From the NCBI GenBank assembly GCA_951800685.1, contig CATOJY010000015.1, positions 1 through 64,000 on the forward strand: 64,000 bases of DNA. The letters are read 5' to 3'. Position numbers and translations under genes: made by a program. This DNA comes from an uncultured Lachnospiraceae bacterium (GTDB taxonomy: Bacteria; Bacillota; Clostridia; Lachnospirales; Lachnospiraceae). Position 1 is the first letter of the stretch. Every line of letters starts with the position of its first letter. This document shows positions 8,860-17,661 of the stretch, one piece after another. The notes under the pieces were generated by a model. It worked only from the letters and a program-made list of their open reading frames with translations, did no database searches and was not told the origin of the DNA.

Positions 8860-9761
8860 ATCTGTCGGATGGACGGGAGTTGTGTAATGTTGGCAAGGCG
8901 TTATCTTCACAGGTGCGGCTGGATATCTTAAAACTGCTTTATTCGGAAAGTCTGAGTATTGTAGAGATTTCGGAGAAACTCAGCATTGCGCCCTCCAGTG
9001 CGGCGCTGCATGTCAAAATGCTTGAGAACGCAGAGCTGATAAATGCGGAGGTGCAGCCTGGAACAAGAGGCGCTGTAAAACTTTGCAGCCGGAAGAAGGA
9101 TATGATCAATATTAATCTGACGGATATGGCGCAGTATGTTAATAATGTAGAGACGGTGGATATGCCGGTGGGTTCCTACTCAGTATGCGAAGCCAGGCCG
9201 ACCTGCGGCATCGCGGATGAGAATGGGATCATCGGGAACGAAGATACAATAGCGTGTTTCTATACGCCAGGACGTTTCAATGCGCAGCTTTTGTGGAGTG
9301 CCGGGGGATATGTGGAATACCGTTTTCCGAGCAGCATTCCTAAGAACGCGCTTCCCAGAAGTATCAGTTTCTCTATGGAGATCTGTTCGGAAGTAGCGAA
9401 CTACAGGGAAGATTGGAAATCGGAGATTACAGTATGGATCAATGGCGTGGAATGCGGTACATTTCTTTCCTTGGGGGATTTCGGCGGAAGGCGCGGAAGA
9501 TATACCCCAAAAGTATGGGAGTCCGGCAGTACGCAATACGGCCTGCTTGTCAGTTGGAGTGTCCGCCAGAACGGCTGCTATATCAACGAAGAGCGAGTGG
9601 GTGACGTGACAGTGCAGGAATTGGGACTTAAGCGTGACGGCGTCGTTGTATTACGGATTGGGAACAAAGAGGATGCGCAGTATATTGGAGGATTCAATAT
9701 TTTCGGAGAGAAATATGGGGATTATCCACAGAATATCATCATGAATTTGGAATATAAATAA
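8838..9761 (+). CDS. ArsR-type winged-helix regulator with C-terminal beta-rich domain
   Basis: Residues 1-90 are a winged-helix DNA-binding domain of the ArsR type: LSSQVRLDILKLLYSE, then the recognition helix in IAPSSAALHVKMLENAEL. Unusually, about 200 more residues follow, rich in alternating hydrophobic strands with many Trp/Tyr/Gly (VEYRFPSSIP, SEITVWINGVECGTF). These resemble a galactose-binding-like jelly roll. I infer a one-component sugar sensor that controls the operon upstream. AGGAG and ATG sit inside the end of the acyltransferase gene (22-base overlap). Ordinary ArsR proteins are about 100 residues. A terminator follows 26 bases downstream, so this is the last gene of the operon. 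Confidence 0.8.
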   Translation: MSKPLSLDLSDGRELCNVGKALSSQVRLDILKLLYSESLSIVEISEKLSIAPSSAALHVKMLENAELINAEVQPGTRGAVKLCSRKKDMININLTDMAQYVNNVETVDMPVGSYSVCEARPTCGIADENGIIGNEDTIACFYTPGRFNAQLLWSAGGYVEYRFPSSIPKNALPRSISFSMEICSEVANYREDWKSEITVWINGVECGTFLSLGDFGGRRGRYTPKVWESGSTQYGLLVSWSVRQNGCYINEERVGDVTVQELGLKRDGVVVLRIGNKEDAQYIGGFNIFGEKYGDYPQNIIMNLEYK

Positions 9762-9787
9762 ACAGGACATCTTATATCAGACGATAG

Positions 9788-9837
9788 AAGGACAGGAGCA
9801 GAGTTTATCTCCGCACTTGTCCTTTTTGTTTGAAATT
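9788..9837 (+). terminator. Rho-independent terminator of the GH2 operon
   Basis: AAGGACA at 9788-9794 pairs with TGTCCTT at 9828-9834, with an inner GGAG/CTCC pairing, followed by a T-run. It separates the sugar operon from the glycan operon. Confidence 0.8.
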
Positions 9838-9933
9838 GCGGCACGCTGATAGATTATTCATCGAATCTGTGTTAAGATATGCTATATAGTGAGCGACAGA
9901 AAACTTGTGATATGGGAAAAGAGGAAACCGCAG

Positions 9934-11619
9934 ATGAATGTAATCATTCCGATGACAGGGTATGGCTCCCGGTTCGTGGCAGCAGGCTATGAGGAGTTAA
10001 AGCCCTTTATTAAAGTAATGGGAAGGCCGGTAATTGAGTGGATTGTGAAAGATATGTATCCGGCAGAGGTCAGTTTTATCTTCATCTGTCGTGGGGAACA
10101 TCTTAAGAAAGATCCTTCCATGCGGGAACGCCTGCTTACACTGGCTCCAGGAGCAAGGATCGTATCGATAGAAGATTGGGTGAAGAAAGGTCCGGTTTTT
10201 GATGTACTGCGGGGATATAGGGAACTTGTTGAGAAGAAGGTTATTGACATGCAGGAGCCTTGTATTATCAATTATTGTGACTTCTATATGCATTGGGATT
10301 ACAATGCCTTTGCAGCCCAGGCGGCGGCCCGTGGTTGTGACGGCGCAGTGCCCTGCTATTCGGGGTTTCATCCGAATCTGCTGCCAGAGAAGAATTATTA
10401 TGCTTCCTGCCTGACAGATGGGGAGGATAATCTTATAGAGATCCGGGAGAAGTATTCTTTTGAAAAGGATAAGATGCGGGCAAAACATTCACCGGGCGTG
10501 TATTATTTTAAAAGTGGAACGATCATGGAGAAATACTGCCAGATTCTGACGGAACATGAGGAATGTGCCATTCGTGGAGAATACTATGCATCCCTGCCTT
10601 ACAACTTCATGGTGCAGGATGGGTTGAAAGTGTGGATTCCGGTGAATGTAGAGTACTTCTGTCAATGGGGCACGCCGGAGGATATGGAGGAATTCGTTTA
10701 CTGGACAGATCTGGTGCGTGAAGCAGGAGGCGGATCAAGTGTGGAAGGCTTACAAATGGCCAGGGAAAAGCACCAGGATGTACCCGTCTGTCTGGAGGAA
10801 GAAAGGAAAGCAGGCCGGATTCTGATTCCGATGGCGGGAGCAGGCCAGCGGTTTGCAGATGCGGGGTATACCGTACATAAACCAGCGATTATGACGGTAG
10901 ACAGGAAGACGGGAGAGGAGAAACCGATGGTGGTATGTGCCACCAAAGATCTTCCAGGAGCAGCGCCAGATGGCAGTAATGTGATTTATGTGGACAGGAC
11001 CTTCCATAAGAAGGATGGTGTGGAAGATACGATTCATGGTTATTATCCACAGGCATCTTTTATTACAGTGGACCATTTGACGGAAGGACAGGCCTGTACC
11101 TGTATGCTTGCCGAGCCATATTTGGATCCAGAGGAGCCGTTGCTGATCGCGGGATGTGATAACGGTATGGATATAGATCAGGAAGTTTTTGACAGGTTGA
11201 CGGAGGAATGCGATTGTATTGTCTTTACCTACAGACATAATGAGGCGGTGATGGCGAATCCGAATGCCTACGGATGGATGATTGCCGACGTGGATGGAAA
11301 TATCACGGGAACGTCGATCAAGAAGGCGATTTCCGATACGCCCATGGAAGATCCGGCAGTGGTGGCCACTTTCTGGTTTAGGAAAGCAGAAGTATTCTTA
11401 GAGGCGACGAAGAAGATGATTGCGGAGAATGACCGCGTCAATCAGGAGTTTTATGTGGACCAGACTGTAAAACATGTATTAGATTTAGGATATCGGGCGA
11501 AGATATTTGATATTGAACGGTATGTGGGATGGGGCACGCCGGCGGACTATGAGGCGTACCAAAGAACATGGCGCTATTTTGCCGCTTTTGTGGAAAAATA
11601 TAAGGATATCATTTGCTGA
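9934..11619 (+). CDS. Tandem-duplicated sugar nucleotidyltransferase
   Basis: Two NTP-transferase domains in one 561-residue chain. The first starts at residue 1 (NVIIPMTGYGSRF, then ELKPFIKVMGRPVIEW). The second starts near residue 296 (ILIPMAGAGQRF, then HKPAIMT). Both carry the Gly-rich nucleotide loop followed by a conserved KP, as in sugar-1-phosphate and phosphocholine-type nucleotidyltransferases. The ATG at 9934 has GAGGA eight bases upstream; a GTG at 9889 is in frame but lacks a site. This is the first gene of a six-gene glycan operon and overlaps the next gene. It probably makes an activated sugar or alcohol for the glycosyltransferases. Whether both domains are active is unknown; the second lacks the usual Leu between KP and the following segment. 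Confidence 0.8.
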   Translation: MNVIIPMTGYGSRFVAAGYEELKPFIKVMGRPVIEWIVKDMYPAEVSFIFICRGEHLKKDPSMRERLLTLAPGARIVSIEDWVKKGPVFDVLRGYRELVEKKVIDMQEPCIINYCDFYMHWDYNAFAAQAAARGCDGAVPCYSGFHPNLLPEKNYYASCLTDGEDNLIEIREKYSFEKDKMRAKHSPGVYYFKSGTIMEKYCQILTEHEECAIRGEYYASLPYNFMVQDGLKVWIPVNVEYFCQWGTPEDMEEFVYWTDLVREAGGGSSVEGLQMAREKHQDVPVCLEEERKAGRILIPMAGAGQRFADAGYTVHKPAIMTVDRKTGEEKPMVVCATKDLPGAAPDGSNVIYVDRTFHKKDGVEDTIHGYYPQASFITVDHLTEGQACTCMLAEPYLDPEEPLLIAGCDNGMDIDQEVFDRLTEECDCIVFTYRHNEAVMANPNAYGWMIADVDGNITGTSIKKAISDTPMEDPAVVATFWFRKAEVFLEATKKMIAENDRVNQEFYVDQTVKHVLDLGYRAKIFDIERYVGWGTPADYEAYQRTWRYFAAFVEKYKDIIC

Positions 11620-13871
11620 TCACTTTACCTTTCTGGCAGGATTTTCTGTTGAGATCGGTTGCGTTATTTTACCTCGCGGAAAGGCTTTACGGTTTTATGT
11701 TACAAAGATTAAAGGCTTTGGATCTTGAGAAGAATTACAGTAAGCTGTTGAAGGCGGCCATCGTGATGACCGTCTTATTTAAGCTGTTGCTGATGGGCCT
11801 TTTTTCTTCGGATTACCAGGATCTGATGTTTATTCCTTTCGTGCAGTGTTTTCTGGAAGGAGAAAATCCCTATCAGTACTATTATGATCATCATTTACTA
11901 TCTTCTTTTCCTTATCCGCCAGTGATGTTGTTTGTTGAGAGTATTGGTGGAATGCTGGCAGCGCTTTTTGGGACAGGCTCTCTCTTTATAAGGAATCTGG
12001 TCTTCAAACTGCCCATGCTGGTAATGGATCTGGTTGGTCTGTATTATCTGATGCATATCTCAAGGTCGCGACGCAAATATATACTGGTCCTGTACTTTAT
12101 GTCTCCGATTGTCTTGTATGCTGGGTATATGCATGGACAGCTGGATATTATTCCTACCGTGTTTTTGATTGGCGCAATCTATTACCTGACCCAGACTAGC
12201 GTATCTGCAGGTTTGGGGTCTTCCAACTTACCGGGGGACCGCAGCGGTTTGTATCTTCCCTTATTTGGGAGGATCTCAGGGAATGATTGGAAGTATATGT
12301 TGCTATTGACCTTATCATTGGCATCCAAATTCCATATTGCGGCGGCCCTGCCCTTGTTTTTTCTTTATATTTATAAGAAAAAGGGGTTTGGAAAGGCAGT
12401 TGGAATGATTGTGATTCCGGTTCTGTTTACAGCGCTGATCGTAATGCCTTTCTGGGGCAGCGGCTTCATTCATATGGTGCTGCTCAATAAGGAGCAAAGC
12501 GCGATTGACAATGTTTATCTTCCCTATGGAAATGCGCATCTGCTTCTGCCAGTCTTAGTATTGCTCTTTATTTACTTTCAGGCCTTTCATATTAACCAGA
12601 TGAACAGGGATCTTCTGATCAGTATGGCGGGACTGCTGTTTTCTGTTTTTCTGGCATTTGTGCCAGCTATGCCGGGATGGTTTATCTGGGTAGTTCCTTT
12701 CTTTATGCTTTATTTTGCGGGACTTATGGAAAACCGGGGGAAGATGGTTGTAGTTTATGGCGTCTTTCATATCCTCTATCTGATCTATTATGTATGTTTT
12801 CACTTGACACAGTTTACGGATCTGTCTTTTCTGGGCAGAAATCTAAACAACCTGAAATCCATGGATGAAGATATGAAAAATATCGTTTTTACTCTGATGG
12901 TAGGTGTTTTTCTGATTCTGGTATTTTCTATGTATCTGTACGGGGTGAACAGCAATTCCTTTTACCGCAGGCGGAGCCGTCCCTTTACGATTGGCATTGC
13001 CGGAGACAGTGGAGCGGGCAAGAGCAGACTGCTTACGATGCTGGGGGAGCTGCTTTCCGAGGATCATATTCTGAATATAGAGGGAGATGGTGATCATAGA
13101 TGGGAGCGGGGAAACGCGAACTGGAAAGAGATGACACATTTAAATCCCCAGGCCAATTATCTGTACAGACAGGCGGAGGATCTGCTGGTACTGCGTGGAA
13201 ATAATGCGGTGAAAAGGGCAGAATATGATCACGCAACAGGTACGTTCACTGCCAAGAAAAAGCTGATGCCGAAGCCTTATATTATTATGTGCGGCCTGCA
13301 TTCCCTGTATCTGCCGCAAATGAGACAGGTGCTGGATATGAAGATTTACCTGGACACGGAAGAGGCGCTGAGATGTTATTGGAAGCTGCAAAGAGACCAG
13401 GGGACCAGGGGACATGTCAGAGAAGAAGTCATGGCGCAGATTAAGAAGCGTCAGGCGGATGCGGAGAAATATATTTATCCACAGCGTCAGTATGCCGATC
13501 TTGTAATCCGGTATTTTGACGAGGGACTGGCGAAAGATGGAAGCAGAATGGACGGTTTGGCGGAAGCAGAGTTAGGGGTTGAATTTCTGCTGGACGTCCG
13601 GATCAATGTAGAGCCTATCCTGGCGCTTTTGCAGGAGCATGGCGTACACAGCACATTGTCGTATGATGGCTTGCAGCAACAGAGGATCCTGTTCCAGGCG
13701 GTGGATTTGAAAGTGGATAAAAGGGTTTGGGAAGAAACGGCATATACGGCGATCATACAGATAGAGGATCTGGCAGGGAGCCAGATTGTCTGGGAGGACG
13801 GAGTCAATGGTGTGGTGCAGCTAATGCTGATGGTAGTGATCGGGGAAATTATGCAGTGGGCAGTGAGATAG
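11613..13871 (+). CDS. GT-C membrane glycosyltransferase fused to a uridine-kinase-like domain
   Basis: Residues about 15-445 form a multi-pass membrane domain of the GT-C type, with an early acidic motif (SSDYQDLMFIPF) and ten or more hydrophobic segments; such enzymes use lipid-linked sugars outside the membrane. From about residue 455 a soluble P-loop kinase domain begins, with Walker A GDSGAGKS at 464-471 and later GDGDHRWERGN, KPYIIMCGLHSLY and QRQYADLVIRY, matching uridine kinase/phosphoribulokinase-type proteins. The fusion is unusual. The apparent start is TTG at 11613 overlapping the previous stop, with AAGGAT upstream; an ATG at 11697 is the alternative. No frameshift is needed to join the two halves. 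Confidence 0.75.
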   Translation: MLITLPFWQDFLLRSVALFYLAERLYGFMLQRLKALDLEKNYSKLLKAAIVMTVLFKLLLMGLFSSDYQDLMFIPFVQCFLEGENPYQYYYDHHLLSSFPYPPVMLFVESIGGMLAALFGTGSLFIRNLVFKLPMLVMDLVGLYYLMHISRSRRKYILVLYFMSPIVLYAGYMHGQLDIIPTVFLIGAIYYLTQTSVSAGLGSSNLPGDRSGLYLPLFGRISGNDWKYMLLLTLSLASKFHIAAALPLFFLYIYKKKGFGKAVGMIVIPVLFTALIVMPFWGSGFIHMVLLNKEQSAIDNVYLPYGNAHLLLPVLVLLFIYFQAFHINQMNRDLLISMAGLLFSVFLAFVPAMPGWFIWVVPFFMLYFAGLMENRGKMVVVYGVFHILYLIYYVCFHLTQFTDLSFLGRNLNNLKSMDEDMKNIVFTLMVGVFLILVFSMYLYGVNSNSFYRRRSRPFTIGIAGDSGAGKSRLLTMLGELLSEDHILNIEGDGDHRWERGNANWKEMTHLNPQANYLYRQAEDLLVLRGNNAVKRAEYDHATGTFTAKKKLMPKPYIIMCGLHSLYLPQMRQVLDMKIYLDTEEALRCYWKLQRDQGTRGHVREEVMAQIKKRQADAEKYIYPQRQYADLVIRYFDEGLAKDGSRMDGLAEAELGVEFLLDVRINVEPILALLQEHGVHSTLSYDGLQQQRILFQAVDLKVDKRVWEETAYTAIIQIEDLAGSQIVWEDGVNGVVQLMLMVVIGEIMQWAVR

Positions 13872-13886
13872 GCAGGTAAGGGTAAG

Positions 13887-14558
13887 ATGATAAAGGCTGT
13901 TATATTTGATCTGGATGATACGTTGTATGCGTATGGGATATTGGATGAAGAAGCGTGGGGGAAGGTGCGTCGGCTGGTTTGTGGAGAGTTGGGAATTACA
14001 GCGCAGGCGTATGAGGAAGCATATTCCTATGGGAGAAGTGAGACGAAGCGGCAGTTGGGAAATGTGGCGGCATCTCATAACAGGCTGTTGTATTGCCAGA
14101 AAACTTTGGAGTATCTGGGGGTGAATCCAGTACCATTGTCTTTGAGAATGTATGAGACTTATTGGGGTACTTTCTTAGAGAACATGAGTCTGTTCGACGG
14201 GGTGCGGGAGTTTATGGACTGCATGCATGAGCGGGGGATCACGATGATGGTGTGTACAGATCTGACGGCCCATATTCAGCATCGTAAGATTGAAGCGTTG
14301 GGAATCGCGGAGGATATTAAGTATCTGGTGACCAGTGAGGAAGCCGGAAGAGAGAAGCCTGCACCGGAGATGTTTGCCTTGTGCCTTGAGAAGTTGAAGA
14401 AAAAGCCGGAAGAAGTCTGCTGTATTGGCGACAGCCTTGAGCGGGATGTGAAAGCGGCATTGGCAGCTGGAATGCAGGCTGTCCAGTTTGAACCAGGGAA
14501 ACCGAGCGCAGCGCAGTATAGGGCTGTGGCAGACAGGATTCTTCGCTGCACAGAATAA
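13887..14558 (+). CDS. HAD-superfamily phosphatase
   Basis: HAD hydrolase of 223 residues. Motif I is FDLDDT with Asp8 and Asp10, motif II is VCTDLT, motif III has the Lys in GREKPAPEMF, and motif IV is CIGDSLERDV. The alpha-helical cap between motifs I and II is of the subclass I type. It would dephosphorylate a small sugar or alcohol phosphate. It starts 15 bases after the fusion gene, with AAGGG upstream, and precedes the GT2 gene, so it likely acts on an intermediate of the same glycan pathway. Confidence 0.85.
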   Translation: MIKAVIFDLDDTLYAYGILDEEAWGKVRRLVCGELGITAQAYEEAYSYGRSETKRQLGNVAASHNRLLYCQKTLEYLGVNPVPLSLRMYETYWGTFLENMSLFDGVREFMDCMHERGITMMVCTDLTAHIQHRKIEALGIAEDIKYLVTSEEAGREKPAPEMFALCLEKLKKKPEEVCCIGDSLERDVKAALAAGMQAVQFEPGKPSAAQYRAVADRILRCTE

Positions 14559-14591
14559 AATACAAGGTGAGAAGGGGATAGGAGGCTGCAG

Positions 14592-15290
14592 ATGAAACTA
14601 TCGATTGTTGTACCATGTTATAATGAAGAACAGAATATTCCATTGATCCTGAAACGGTTTGGCGAAGTGATTAAGGAGGAGATGGAAGTCATCCTGGTGG
14701 ATAATGGTTCTACGGATGACAGTGCGGTTGTGCTTGCGGACCTGCTGCCGGAGTACGCTTTTGCGCGGTCAGTCAGGGTGGAGGTAAACCAGGGATATGG
14801 GTATGGTATTCTACGGGGACTGAAAGAGTGTAAAGGCGAGTATATTGGCTGGACCCATGCGGATATGCAGACGGATCCGGCAGATATCCTGAAAGCGATG
14901 GACATCATAGAGAAGGAGAAGGGACTTATCTTTGTTAAGGGGAACCGGAAGGGAAGGCCCTTGTTTGATGTGTTCTTTACGGCGGGCATGAGCCTGTTTG
15001 AGACTTGCTATCTCCATACGAAATTGTATGATATCAATGCCCAGCCTAATATTTTTCCCAGAGTATTTTTTGATGAATGGAAGAATCCGCCGCATGATTT
15101 TTCGTTGGATCTGTATGCATTGTACATGGCCCGCAGGAAGAATCTGAAGGTGGTCCGCTTTCCAGTCCTTTTTCCGGAGAGGATCTATGGACAGTCGAAA
15201 TGGAATACAGGGTTTAAGGCAAAGTGGAAGTTTATTAGAAGGACAATGGAATTTAGTGTGAAGCTTAAGAGAGAACTTAAGAGCATGTAG
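14592..15290 (+). CDS. Family 2 glycosyltransferase
   Basis: GT-A fold glycosyltransferase of 232 residues, with VVPCYNEEQNIP at residues 5-16, VDNGSTDDSA, and the metal-binding region in THADMQTDP. It resembles dolichyl-phosphate mannose/glucose synthases and probably charges a polyprenyl phosphate for the GT-C enzymes of the operon. It has no C-terminal membrane segments. AGGAGG lies six bases from the ATG. It is flanked by the HAD gene and the GDPD-like gene. Confidence 0.88.
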   Translation: MKLSIVVPCYNEEQNIPLILKRFGEVIKEEMEVILVDNGSTDDSAVVLADLLPEYAFARSVRVEVNQGYGYGILRGLKECKGEYIGWTHADMQTDPADILKAMDIIEKEKGLIFVKGNRKGRPLFDVFFTAGMSLFETCYLHTKLYDINAQPNIFPRVFFDEWKNPPHDFSLDLYALYMARRKNLKVVRFPVLFPERIYGQSKWNTGFKAKWKFIRRTMEFSVKLKRELKSM

Positions 15291-15364
15291 AAAGATGCAG
15301 AGAGAAGTTTTGGCAATGAAAAGAGCAAAGTGAAGAGATGGTTTGAGCACAACCGGAGGTAAGA

Positions 15365-15967
15365 ATGGAATACATAGCACATAGGATCAATACAATAGAA
15401 GAACTGCGGGAACTTCCAACGCAATACGGGGTAGAGTTAGATCTGCGGGATGATCTGAATGGAAGGATCTATATTTCCCACAATCCTTTTGAACCAGGAG
15501 AGGATTTCGAGGCGTATTGTAAGGAATATCATCACGGAACAATGATACTCAATATCAAAAGTGAGAGGATTGAGCATAAGGTGTTAGAGTATATGAAGCA
15601 GTATCATATTGCAAAATATTTCTTTCTCGATTCTTCTTTTCCGATGATTAAACTGCTGACGGATCTGGGCGTGAAGGAGATTGCGCTCCGGTTCAGCGAG
15701 CTGGAAGGAATGGATACGCTCCGTAATATGGCTGGAAAAGCAGAGTGGGTATGGGTGGACTGTTTCACAAAGATCCCGCTTGACCAGGATAATTACCGGG
15801 AGCTGAGAAGATTGGGATATAGGCTGTGCTTTGTTTCACCGGAGCTGGAAGGGCAGGAAGAAAAGATCGGCGGGTATAAGAGGTATCTGGAAGAACAGGG
15901 ATTCAGGCTGGATGCAGTCTGTACGAAACATTATCATATTAAGGATTGGATGGAAATGAGGGAATAG
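15365..15967 (+). CDS. Glycerophosphodiester phosphodiesterase-like protein
   Basis: A 200-residue TIM-barrel-like protein. IAHRIN at the start, VELDLRDD after strand two and ISHNPF match the HR-E.D-H pattern by which GDPD/PLC-like phosphodiesterases hold their metal and active-site histidines. The usual length is about 240, so this is a trimmed member. It has no signal peptide. ACCGGAGGTAAGA precedes the ATG. It lies between the GT2 and GT-C genes and may process a phosphodiester in the glycan or its precursor; an alternative is a non-catalytic sugar-phosphate-binding protein. Confidence 0.6.
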   Translation: MEYIAHRINTIEELRELPTQYGVELDLRDDLNGRIYISHNPFEPGEDFEAYCKEYHHGTMILNIKSERIEHKVLEYMKQYHIAKYFFLDSSFPMIKLLTDLGVKEIALRFSELEGMDTLRNMAGKAEWVWVDCFTKIPLDQDNYRELRRLGYRLCFVSPELEGQEEKIGGYKRYLEEQGFRLDAVCTKHYHIKDWMEMRE

Positions 15968-15973
15968 AGGCAT

Positions 15974-17575
15974 ATGAAATTTTCGAAAAAACCGGCTGGG
16001 GAGATCAAGAAGAGATTTGGCATGGCGGCGGCAGTGACAGCTACGTTAATTGTGGGTCTTTTGGTCTGTTACAGGCATTGGCAGTTTGAACTGCCGTTTT
16101 ATCCCAATGTGGATGAGCAGTTATCGCTGGACTGCATTTATGATCTGCTGAACCAACATCTTTATGCGGGAGATATTTATTTATTGGATTTTTTCCGGTA
16201 TCCACATCTTACATTTTATTATGCAGTGTTAGGTGTGCGTATCCTGGGGCGGTTCCTTTCTGGAGTGGATACGGTTATTTTAATTCGTTACGTTGTATGC
16301 GGTACGGCGCTTTTGTCGAATCTGTTCCTTTATTTTGTTATCAAAATGATGACTGGGTCGAGAAAATGGGCGTATATAGGATTAGTCCTGTCGGTCTTCT
16401 CGTTATATGGATATTCTTATCTGTATTATACTGGCCCGGATACCATGATCTATGCGGTAGCCAATGTGATCTTATTTCTGGGATGCCTGATCTACAAAGA
16501 TACGCAGGCAGATCGGGTGGTGTATGTATGGTATCCTTTGATTGCTATCTGTATCGGACTTGCGACTGCGGCGAAATATCATGGTATTCTATTCGGTCTT
16601 TTTTGGCTGGCTTTGCATATCAGCAAGAAATACTGGAAGAGCTACCGCAATGATTTTCTTTTTTTCCTGAATTGTTTTCTGATTGTCCTGGTATTTTTTG
16701 TTTGTAATTACTCTATGTTCTTTTATTTCAGGACATTTGTAGGGGATAACATGTATAATTTCAATCATTATGCATGGGGGCATCCAGGCATCGAGCATAA
16801 TCTGCCGCTGGTGGGATATCTGGAAGCGTACAGTTTGACCAGCTATGGAGTGGCAGGAGGGATCTTGCTCGTGCTGGGTATTTGGAGGCTTGTGCATAGA
16901 AAAGACTGGCGCAAGGCCGTTGTGTTTCTGGTTATGCCGCTGTTTGTGATCCTGCTTTTGTCTAAGTACCAGATCGTGCTGGGAAGAAATCTGTCATTGG
17001 TCTTGCCGTTTAGCTATCTGTTTATGGTGTATGGATTGATGGAAGCAGAGAGCTGGATGGAGAAAACCTGTTTCTACAAAAAGGGTCTGCCGGCAGTCAT
17101 TATCATATTACTGGCAGCGTTTAACATTGGAACGATGGTTGATGATTACCGTTATGGTCTAACCTATACGGAGGCAGCAGAATATATCGAGACGAAGATT
17201 CCTGAGGGCGCTTTGATCTACTGCACTTCTTTTGCTCCAAAGATCGATACAGAGCGGTATACAGTAATTGATATTGGTGAAGATATCTCTCTGCTCCCAG
17301 AGATACTAGGGAAGGAAGAATATTATGTGGATGTGGAATATGCCACAGGATATTTTAGCCAGACAAAAGATTACCTGATCATAGAGGGCGGAGATATGTA
17401 CCCTGTATTGAAAGAGGCGTATAGGGAGAAGATAGGAGAATACCCGTTGAAACAGAAATATCCTGGAATTTCCTATGGGAAAGAATGGAAATACAGAACT
17501 GGATATGCGGACATGTTCCGCTATAAGCCACAAGAGTATTATATAGGACCTACGATTACGATTTATGGGCAATAA
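15974..17575 (+). CDS. GT-C family membrane glycosyltransferase (PMT/ArnT-like)
   Basis: A 533-residue polytopic protein with about ten membrane segments and a C-terminal extracytoplasmic domain from about residue 395. The first external loop carries the acidic signature YPNVDEQLSLD that PMT/ArnT-like GT-C enzymes use near the active site. It should transfer a sugar from a polyprenyl-phosphate donor onto a surface acceptor. It starts six bases after the GDPD-like gene, is the last gene of the operon, and is followed by a strong terminator. Confidence 0.82.
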   Translation: MKFSKKPAGEIKKRFGMAAAVTATLIVGLLVCYRHWQFELPFYPNVDEQLSLDCIYDLLNQHLYAGDIYLLDFFRYPHLTFYYAVLGVRILGRFLSGVDTVILIRYVVCGTALLSNLFLYFVIKMMTGSRKWAYIGLVLSVFSLYGYSYLYYTGPDTMIYAVANVILFLGCLIYKDTQADRVVYVWYPLIAICIGLATAAKYHGILFGLFWLALHISKKYWKSYRNDFLFFLNCFLIVLVFFVCNYSMFFYFRTFVGDNMYNFNHYAWGHPGIEHNLPLVGYLEAYSLTSYGVAGGILLVLGIWRLVHRKDWRKAVVFLVMPLFVILLLSKYQIVLGRNLSLVLPFSYLFMVYGLMEAESWMEKTCFYKKGLPAVIIILLAAFNIGTMVDDYRYGLTYTEAAEYIETKIPEGALIYCTSFAPKIDTERYTVIDIGEDISLLPEILGKEEYYVDVEYATGYFSQTKDYLIIEGGDMYPVLKEAYREKIGEYPLKQKYPGISYGKEWKYRTGYADMFRYKPQEYYIGPTITIYGQ

Positions 17576-17590
17576 TATATACAAAACGAT

Positions 17591-17656
17591 ACCCGTGAGC
17601 AATGGATCGGAGTCAAGACAGCTTGACTTTGATGGTTGCCACGGGTTACTTTTTGG
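17591..17656. terminator. Bidirectional terminator between converging genes
   Basis: ACCCGTG at 17591-17597 pairs with CACGGGT at 17640-17646, and an inner AGTCAAG/CTTGACT stem (17611-17628) stacks inside it. A T-rich run follows on the plus strand. The glycan operon ends before it, and the minus-strand gene ends just after it. Confidence 0.75.
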
Positions 17657-17661
17657 CTGTA

